Assembly (NCBI GenBank): GCA_024970065.1
Contig: CP103908.1
Coordinates: forward strand, 1,860,001-1,924,000
Origin: Pediococcus acidilactici
GTDB lineage: Bacteria > Bacillota > Bacilli > Lactobacillales > Lactobacillaceae
Reading direction: 5' to 3'
Length of the DNA: 64,000 nucleotides
Position numbers and translations under genes: made by a program. Shown here in pieces: positions 58,353 through 64,000 of this stretch. The notes under the pieces are model-generated. The model was given only the letters and a program-made list of their open reading frames with translations. It had not been told where the DNA came from and did no database searches. Numbering within the stretch: position 1 is the first letter of the stretch; each line of letters starts with the position of its first letter.

Positions 58353-58412
58353 TTCACGTGAAACCTTACAATTAAATTATAGCACGGTCCCCGTTTTGTA
58401 CAACCGTTTTCA
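58353..58412 (-). promoter_or_regulatory. gnd promoter with LacI-type operators
   Basis: Minus strand TTGTAC-16-TATAAT (58403-58376). A perfect palindrome TTCACGTGAA (58353-58362) lies downstream of the start, and TGAAAACGGTTGTA (58412-58399), one mismatch from cre, overlaps the -35. Both are fit for the divergent LacI regulator or CcpA. Confidence 0.65.
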
Positions 58413-58486
58413 TAAATTATTATTAGTTCTCATTTTTGTTGTATAATTGGAGCTGCTATGCTTGAGTAATTTAAAAGGAGCATCCT

Positions 58487-59503
58487 ATGACAAATAATTC
58501 TTCAAAACGGACCACGATTATTGATATTGCTAATCACCTAGGCATTTCACACACTACCGTCTCCCGGGCGTTAAATGGAAGCCCTAAGGTGAAGGAAACT
58601 ACCCGGCGGAAAATCGTGGAGGCCGCTCACCAGCTGGGCTACGTCCCCAACCAAAACGCCCGCGGGCTTAACCAGGGGCGGACCTACACAATTGGGCTAT
58701 TTTTTACTGACTTAAAAAACGGTACCTCGGGACTCTTTTTAACTAGTATCATTTTAAATATTCGTGAGCAATTACCCGAAAACTACGTCTTGTCGATCAA
58801 TTCGATTAACGATCATGACCGACTAAGTTTTTTTGATGGCGTAGTGGTGGTCAGTCAGTCCGTCAAGGATGAAGAGTTTATTAATAATTTAGTACAAATG
58901 AAAATTCCCGTCGTGGTGCTCAACCGGCAAACACAGGTTCAACCGGTTTATAACTATTGGCTAGATAATTATTCAGCGGCTTATGAAATGACAACGCATG
59001 CGTTAGCGGCCGGACATCGCAATTTAGCTTTGATCCGGGGATCTTTAGATTACGCCTCCACTCAGGAACGCTCCCAAGGCTACTTCGCCGCAATTCACGA
59101 TTGGGACACAGCCCATCCAACCAAGCTGTTTGCCCATCCTCCAATTGAAGGGGAATATACGGCTAAGGGTGGTTGCCGGGCAATGGAAACTTTGTTGGCA
59201 CGGCCTAACTTCCCAGACTACGTTTTTATTGAAAATGATGATATGGCCATCGGTGCACTTCACGCCCTCAATGCACACCCTGATCTCAAGCATCCGGTTA
59301 GTGTTTCCGGGTTTGATGACATGGATATTGCCACCTATACTTCACCATCCCTGACCACCGTCCACAGCCCGATCACCGAAATGACTGCGCTCGGGATCGC
59401 GACTTTGAAACATTTATTAACCAACGATGAACTCGACGACCACATCCCGTTGAAAAAATGCTTTAAAATGCCGATTATTTATCGGGATTCGTTGCGCAAA
59501 TAA
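58487..59503 (+). CDS. LacI-family regulator of the sugar-acid cluster
   Basis: 338 residues. HTH at residues 9-33 (TIIDIANHLGISHTTVSRALNGSPKV) and a periplasmic-binding-like sensor ending SPLTTVHSPI-type. Divergent from gnd and followed, convergently, by gntK and the uronate genes. Probably senses gluconate or a uronate. AAAGGAG precedes ATG 58487. Confidence 0.92.
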   Translation: MTNNSSKRTTIIDIANHLGISHTTVSRALNGSPKVKETTRRKIVEAAHQLGYVPNQNARGLNQGRTYTIGLFFTDLKNGTSGLFLTSIILNIREQLPENYVLSINSINDHDRLSFFDGVVVVSQSVKDEEFINNLVQMKIPVVVLNRQTQVQPVYNYWLDNYSAAYEMTTHALAAGHRNLALIRGSLDYASTQERSQGYFAAIHDWDTAHPTKLFAHPPIEGEYTAKGGCRAMETLLARPNFPDYVFIENDDMAIGALHALNAHPDLKHPVSVSGFDDMDIATYTSPSLTTVHSPITEMTALGIATLKHLLTNDELDDHIPLKKCFKMPIIYRDSLRK

Positions 59504-59549
59504 AAAAATGCTGCCAACATGGTTAAAGCCGGTTGGCGGCATTTTTTTG
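59502..59549. terminator. Terminator after the LacI regulator
   Basis: ATGCTGCCAAC...GTTGGCGGCATTTTTTT stem with A and T runs on both sides. Confidence 0.82.
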
Positions 59550-59666
59550 TTTTCAGGATAGCTTTCCAAATTAGAAGACTCGCAAAGTTCGCGATTAATT
59601 CCCTTACGCTCCACTGCTATTTTGCCAAAACGTGTTCCAGCCCTCAAAGCTCTCCGATTAACCAAA

Positions 59667-59705
59667 TAAAAGCACTAATCGCCAAACCCGCGATCAGTGC
59701 TCTTA
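59667..59705 (-). terminator. Terminator of the gntK operon
   Basis: AGCACTAATCGC/GCGATCAGTGCT stem with TTTT on the minus strand, after the gntK stop. Confidence 0.75.
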
Positions 59706-59745
59706 TTCTGTTAATTCTCGATCTTTACCCGAGGGCTTCCACACT

Positions 59746-61290
59746 CTAATGCGCTCTCTGATACTCCGCTATACTATCGTATTCACCTGCCAACTCTCTC
59801 GACAGCCTAATATAGATTGGCATCAAGTCACGGTACGCCCTAAAGTTTGCTGGGTTGGGCTCGTACGTATTTACCGCATCTTTTACCAAAAAGTCTTCGA
59901 CCTTCGTCAAATCCTTTGCCAAACCTAAGCTAATTTGGGCGATTACCATCGCACCCATGCAGCCCCCCTCAACCGACTTAGGGACCTTCACTGGTTCCTC
60001 AAATACGTCGGCCAAAATATGTTTCCATAGTTCTGAATGAGCAAAGCCACCGGTCGCCAAAATTTGTCGGTCACCTTCCGGCATAACTTCTTCTAACGCT
60101 AAGTTAACCGTGAACAAGTTGTAGACGATTCCTTCCAAAATGGCTCGCAACATGTGTGCTCGTGTATGGGTTTGCGTCAAACCAAAGAAGGATCCCCGCG
60201 CATTTCCAGACCAAATCGGGGCCCGTTCGCCACCTAGGAAAGGATGGAATAGTAAGCCTTTGGACCCGGCTGGTACCTCGCCCGCAATCTTAGTCAACAG
60301 GTCGTACGGATCTTGGTTAAGGAGCTCCGCGGTACTTTTTTCGGCGTTGAAAAACTGGTCGCGGGCCCAGCGAAGTACTACCCCACCATTGTTAATCGGC
60401 CCGCCAATAATCCATTTACCCGGCAAAACCGGATAGCAGTAAATCCGGCCTTTCGGATCAAATTGGGGTTCGTCGACCATGGTTCGTACCGCGGCCGAAG
60501 TTCCAATATCAATCGCAATTTGCCCCTTCCGAACCGCGCCAACCCCAATTGTGGTCGCAACGCCATCCGAAGATCCCATTACAAAGGGGGTTTCCGCAGG
60601 GATTCCAATTTGTTTTGCTAATTGCGGATTTAAACCGTGGACTTGGTGCGTGGCTTCCACTACTTGAGGTAATTGGGAGGCTTGCAAGCCTAGTTGCTGC
60701 AAAGCTGCCACGTCCCACTGCATTTCCCGGGTATTAAATAATCCCGTGGCCGCCGCCATCGGTTGCTCCTCCAAAAATTGGCCAAAGTATTTCCAAATAA
60801 TGTACGATTTAATTCCTAGCCAGTACTTAGCTTGTTTAAACCGCGCGGGTGCTTCATGTTTATACCATTGTAATTTGTAGTAAGGCGCCATGGGATGGGT
60901 GGGCACGCCCGTCCGTTGGTAAAGTGCCAGTCCCGAACCGTCCCGTTTGGCTTGGTCGGCATACTTTTCAGCCCGGTTGTCCGCCCAAATTGCGAGTTTA
61001 GTCACCGGGTTAAATTCGTCATCAACCCCCATGATGGAATGTTGCTGTGCACTTAACGAAATTGCCAAAAGCTGATCTCGAGTAGTGTCAAAATGCGCTT
61101 CTTGGATAACCTGTTGTAAAACGGCCACCGTCGCGTCGTAAATCACGTCCGGATCTTCCTCGGCGGAGTCCACATTTTCGCGAATAATTGGATAAAGTTG
61201 GTGAGCAACTTGCACAATCCGACCCTTTAGGTCAAACAGTACCGCCTTCGTACTAGTGGTTCCAATATCCATTCCAATGATATATTTCAT
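59746..61290 (-). CDS. gntK: Gluconokinase (FGGY family)
   Basis: 514 residues. FGGY motifs IIGMDIGTTSTKAVLFDLKG, AIWADNRAEKY, IDIGTSAAVRTM, PFLGGERAPIWSGNARG and ILATGGFAHSELW. Phosphorylates gluconate for the adjacent 6-phosphogluconate dehydrogenase. Nineteen bases after the hydroxyacid dehydrogenase gene, so in one operon. Confidence 0.92.
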   Translation of the reverse strand: MKYIIGMDIGTTSTKAVLFDLKGRIVQVAHQLYPIIRENVDSAEEDPDVIYDATVAVLQQVIQEAHFDTTRDQLLAISLSAQQHSIMGVDDEFNPVTKLAIWADNRAEKYADQAKRDGSGLALYQRTGVPTHPMAPYYKLQWYKHEAPARFKQAKYWLGIKSYIIWKYFGQFLEEQPMAAATGLFNTREMQWDVAALQQLGLQASQLPQVVEATHQVHGLNPQLAKQIGIPAETPFVMGSSDGVATTIGVGAVRKGQIAIDIGTSAAVRTMVDEPQFDPKGRIYCYPVLPGKWIIGGPINNGGVVLRWARDQFFNAEKSTAELLNQDPYDLLTKIAGEVPAGSKGLLFHPFLGGERAPIWSGNARGSFFGLTQTHTRAHMLRAILEGIVYNLFTVNLALEEVMPEGDRQILATGGFAHSELWKHILADVFEEPVKVPKSVEGGCMGAMVIAQISLGLAKDLTKVEDFLVKDAVNTYEPNPANFRAYRDLMPIYIRLSRELAGEYDSIAEYQRAH

Positions 61291-61309
61291 GATTAATACT
61301 ACCCTTCAA

Positions 61310-62299
61310 TTAAAGTTTTGCCGTTAATTCCCGTACCAATGGGCGTTCGTTAACGATGTTTTGCACATCGGATACGCATTTTTCACCCATTCCGTGCAAG
61401 CATTCGTAAGTGTAAGCAGAGGTGTGCGGCGTAATCAAAAAGTGTTCGTTCTTCAAGAACGGATGATCCGCCCGCACTGGTTCAACTTCCATGGTGTCGG
61501 CTGCGTAGCCACCAACTTGGCCCGCTTCTACCGCGGCTAACATGGCGTTCTCGTCGATCAACGCTCCCCGCGCGTGGTTAACAAAGTAAACGCCCTTTTT
61601 GACCTTCTTTAAAGCGGCCGCGTCAATTAGGTGATAATCATCGTCGTTTAAGGAGGCGTTCAACGAAATGTAGTCGGCCCGTTCCAAAAGTTCATCCAAG
61701 CTCACCCTTTGTACGTTATTGTTTTCTAGCCAACCTTCGGGGGCCTTCGGGTCGGGATCGTTAATTAAAACGGGTCCGCCGAAAATCCCAAATAGTTCCG
61801 CTACCCGGCTGCCAATGTTTCCGGCGCCAATTATTCCGAAAGTTTTGCCAGAAAATTGATTGCCCATGAAACGGGCCCGGTCTTCATAATGGTCGGCCTT
61901 AATTGCGTCCCCAGCTGGAACCGTCTGTCGAACGAGTGCCATTAAGTTTGCCAATACGTTTTCCGCAACGGCATTCCTTTCTACTAGCGGTGAAACGATG
62001 GTGACCTTCGTGCCGTGCGCCTTTGCTGCCGCTAGATCAACGTTGTTATAACCAATTCCATGGCGTGAGATTAACAATAGCTCATCCTTGTTGTCAAAGA
62101 ACTCTTGGTTGAAGTTCGGGGTTACACTAGCGACCACCACGTTGAACCCTTGTAGCTTTTCTGCCAACGATTTACCATCGATATCCGTCGGCAGCATAAA
62201 CCGTGTAACTTCCCCAATCTCTTCGAGGGCTTGCCAATGTTCTTTAAAAACTTGTCCGAAACTACTTGAGTTGACGACCGCAATCCGATATTTTGTCAT
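61310..62299 (-). CDS. D-2-hydroxyacid dehydrogenase family protein (2-ketogluconate reductase candidate)
   Basis: 329 residues. NAD site FGIIGAGNIGSRVAELFG, catalytic Arg in VNHARGALID, Glu in DTMEVEPV and His in FLITPHTSAYTYEC. Family members reduce 2-keto acids including glyoxylate and 2-ketogluconate. Context with gluconokinase and uronate genes points to a sugar-acid substrate, but this is inferred. Confidence 0.82.
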   Translation of the reverse strand: MTKYRIAVVNSSSFGQVFKEHWQALEEIGEVTRFMLPTDIDGKSLAEKLQGFNVVVASVTPNFNQEFFDNKDELLLISRHGIGYNNVDLAAAKAHGTKVTIVSPLVERNAVAENVLANLMALVRQTVPAGDAIKADHYEDRARFMGNQFSGKTFGIIGAGNIGSRVAELFGIFGGPVLINDPDPKAPEGWLENNNVQRVSLDELLERADYISLNASLNDDDYHLIDAAALKKVKKGVYFVNHARGALIDENAMLAAVEAGQVGGYAADTMEVEPVRADHPFLKNEHFLITPHTSAYTYECLHGMGEKCVSDVQNIVNERPLVRELTAKL

Positions 62300-62316
62300 T
62301 TCTCATTCTCCTCTGT

Positions 62317-63936
62317 TTAGTTTGCTTGATTTAATTTTTGGTGGAGGGTTTGGGCAACTGCGCCTGGTCCCTGCAGCATTTCCGCTAGGTCAGCTTCAAT
62401 TAGTTCCGCCAAACCAGCTTCTACCAGGTCAACGCCGAATAGCTTCTGGTTAGCCAAAATCGATTTAATTTGGGCTTGGAGGTTTGGATTTTCGCCTAGT
62501 TGAATTCCTTGAAGCTGTTCTTTTAAGTAGTCCATTAACGGATCCGGACTAGGTTCAAAAACCTGCCCCTTATCGTCAATCGCTAATAGATAACGCAGCC
62601 ATGCGGCAATGGTTAACGGAATAAATTTCAAATCGGTAACCTTTAAAGTTGAATCTGCCAAATAATGTTGGATAGTTACGCCATAGCGTACCGCCATTTT
62701 TTGCGATGTGTCGGTCGCAATGCGTTGTGGAGTATCGGGAATGTATGGATTAGGCAACCGTTTTTCAACCACTTCGTCAATGAAGGCTTTCGGGTTGATT
62801 ACCTTCGGATCCTTCACCACCGGCAATCCTTCTACGTAACCGATTTGTTTAATTAAGCTCACTAAGTCGGCATTCTTCATTTCTTCGGAAATCGAGTGAT
62901 AATCCAACAACGAGCCGAAAATTGCTAAGGCCGTGTGCAACGGGTTCAAACAAGTTGTAACCTTCATTTCATCGACGTCGTTAACCGTCGCCCGGTCCGT
63001 TACGATTACTCCAGCCTTTTCAAGTGCTGGACGACCGTTTGGAAAGGCGTCTTCAACAACCAGATAATGGGCTTCCTCCGTGTTAGCAAAGGAAGCTAAC
63101 ATCGCACCGTACGAGGCTTTAAACGGGGTCATATTTTCAACGCCCTTAGCCTCTAAGCTTTCCCCCACTGCTTTAGCAGGGTTTGGGGTGATCCGATCGA
63201 TCATGGATAATGGGAAACTAACCTTGTCGGGGTTTTGCAAATAATCTAAGAATTCGCCTTCGACCAGCTGATTTGCCGCCCAGCCTTTAGCAATCGTTAA
63301 GACCGACTTCTTCAACCGGTCCCCGTTTTGGGAAAAGTTGTCGGTACTTAGTAATGCCAACGGTAGCTGGCCGTGCTTGAAGCGGTCGTAAAGCAAACTA
63401 GTAAGGCGGGCAATGTTATTTACCGGATTTTCAGGACCCGCTGCGACGTCCTTTGCTACGCTAGCAGTGAGGTTGCCTTCCCCATCCGTTAAGGCATAGC
63501 CCTTTTCGGTAATTGAGAACGTAACTAGTTGTAACGACTGGTTTTCAAACGCCTTGCGTAGTTCTTGGCTAGGCGCCTCTGCAGAATCAAAAACTGCGTC
63601 CGCAACCGAGCCAAAGACCGCGGATTCTAACGTGCCGTCCGCTTTGGTAACGACCCGCAAAACCTGGTTATTATTATCGTGGTAAACCCTTTCAACAACT
63701 TCCTTGCTAAAGGTATCGACTACTAGTAAACCAGCATCTAACTCCCCTTGTTCAATCAACTCATCCGCAATGGCCGCATGAAACGCCCGGAAGAGGTTAC
63801 CTCCCCCAAAGTGAATCCAACGGGGTTGGGACACTCCTTTTTGTGCAACGCCATCGTGGTCGTAAGTGGGAACCTTAATTCCGGCCTTTTCAAACTCAGC
63901 CCGGTGAGTAATGTAATTATCAGATAGCTTAACCAT
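62317..63936 (-). CDS. uxuB: Mannitol dehydrogenase-family fructuronate reductase
   Basis: 539 residues. IHFGGGNLFRAFHAA near residue 40, TFSITEKGYALT, LSTDNFSQNGDRLKKSVL and LNPLHTALAIFGSLLDY (catalytic Lys/Asn/His region in TRITPNP and TTCLNPLHT). The 539-residue length and neighbours (uronate isomerase end upstream) favour fructuronate reductase over mannitol dehydrogenase. Produces mannonate. Confidence 0.82.
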   Translation of the reverse strand: MVKLSDNYITHRAEFEKAGIKVPTYDHDGVAQKGVSQPRWIHFGGGNLFRAFHAAIADELIEQGELDAGLLVVDTFSKEVVERVYHDNNNQVLRVVTKADGTLESAVFGSVADAVFDSAEAPSQELRKAFENQSLQLVTFSITEKGYALTDGEGNLTASVAKDVAAGPENPVNNIARLTSLLYDRFKHGQLPLALLSTDNFSQNGDRLKKSVLTIAKGWAANQLVEGEFLDYLQNPDKVSFPLSMIDRITPNPAKAVGESLEAKGVENMTPFKASYGAMLASFANTEEAHYLVVEDAFPNGRPALEKAGVIVTDRATVNDVDEMKVTTCLNPLHTALAIFGSLLDYHSISEEMKNADLVSLIKQIGYVEGLPVVKDPKVINPKAFIDEVVEKRLPNPYIPDTPQRIATDTSQKMAVRYGVTIQHYLADSTLKVTDLKFIPLTIAAWLRYLLAIDDKGQVFEPSPDPLMDYLKEQLQGIQLGENPNLQAQIKSILANQKLFGVDLVEAGLAELIEADLAEMLQGPGAVAQTLHQKLNQAN

Positions 63937-63962
63937 TTCTATTTTTCACCTCAATTTGCTTT

Positions 63963-64000
63963 AATCGAAGAAGCCAAAGTATTCGTGTGCATTGTTATAA
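63963..64000 (-). CDS. uxaC: C-terminal end of a probable uronate isomerase
   Basis: The last 12 codons before TAA at 63963 read YNNAHEYFGFFD. Uronate isomerases end with an 'NNAKRYFGF'-type tail, and the gene precedes uxuB as usual. Very little sequence is visible. Confidence 0.5.

Overview
The window reads as low-to-mid GC Firmicutes DNA, most likely from a member of the Lactobacillaceae. The evidence is the AGGAGG-type ribosome sites, catabolite-response (cre) elements, PTS/phospho-beta-glucosidase genes, a QueT gene, a pyruvate dehydrogenase cluster with its own lipoate ligase, and a gluconate/6-phosphogluconate dehydrogenase cluster of the kind that feeds a phosphoketolase pathway. I cannot fix the species. 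No rRNA, CRISPR array or insertion sequence is visible.

Positions 1 to about 31.48 kb are the right-hand part of a siphovirus-type prophage whose left end lies outside the window. Late genes run leftward: small and large terminase, portal, ClpP-like protease, HK97-type capsid, connector and head-tail genes, major tail protein, gpG/gpGT chaperones made by a -1 frameshift, tape measure with two peptidoglycan-degrading domains, enlarged distal tail protein, and a tail-associated protein cut by the window edge. Lysis genes are not seen. Upstream lie an HNH endonuclease, a structured tRNA-like leader, 11-bp iterons and an ArpU-type late regulator. A dense early region follows (RusA, DnaC-like loader, replisome organiser with a candidate origin inside it, HNH, SSB, ERF and many small ORFs). 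Then come a Rha/ORF6C antirepressor, a Tad2-like (DUF2829) protein, and a Cro/CI switch with three operators. The rightward lysogeny block holds CI, an ImmA-like protease, two membrane proteins, two copies of a tRNA-like RNA element, and a tyrosine integrase. Three early loci are broken by an in-frame TAG, an in-frame TGA and a poly-A frameshift.

The prophage sits in the 3' end of a glycoside-hydrolase-like gene whose upstream partner is a mannose-family PTS IIA gene; the other PTS components are not in the window and may lie beyond the prophage.

From 33 kb rightward are host genes: a HesB-like protein, an acetylesterase, a LacX-type epimerase, queT behind a candidate preQ1-II leader, a quinone-oxidoreductase-like dehydrogenase, lplA-pdhABCD, a beta-glucoside PTS permease and GH1 enzyme with a divergent GntR regulator, a DUF4767 protein, a YhgE/Pip-family membrane protein with an ArsR regulator, an rRNA methyltransferase, a secreted seven-repeat protein, and a sugar-acid cluster (6-phosphogluconate dehydrogenase, LacI regulator, gluconokinase, 2-hydroxyacid dehydrogenase, fructuronate reductase, and the last codons of a probable uronate isomerase). 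Several of these transcription units carry consensus cre sites, so carbon catabolite control is a common theme.
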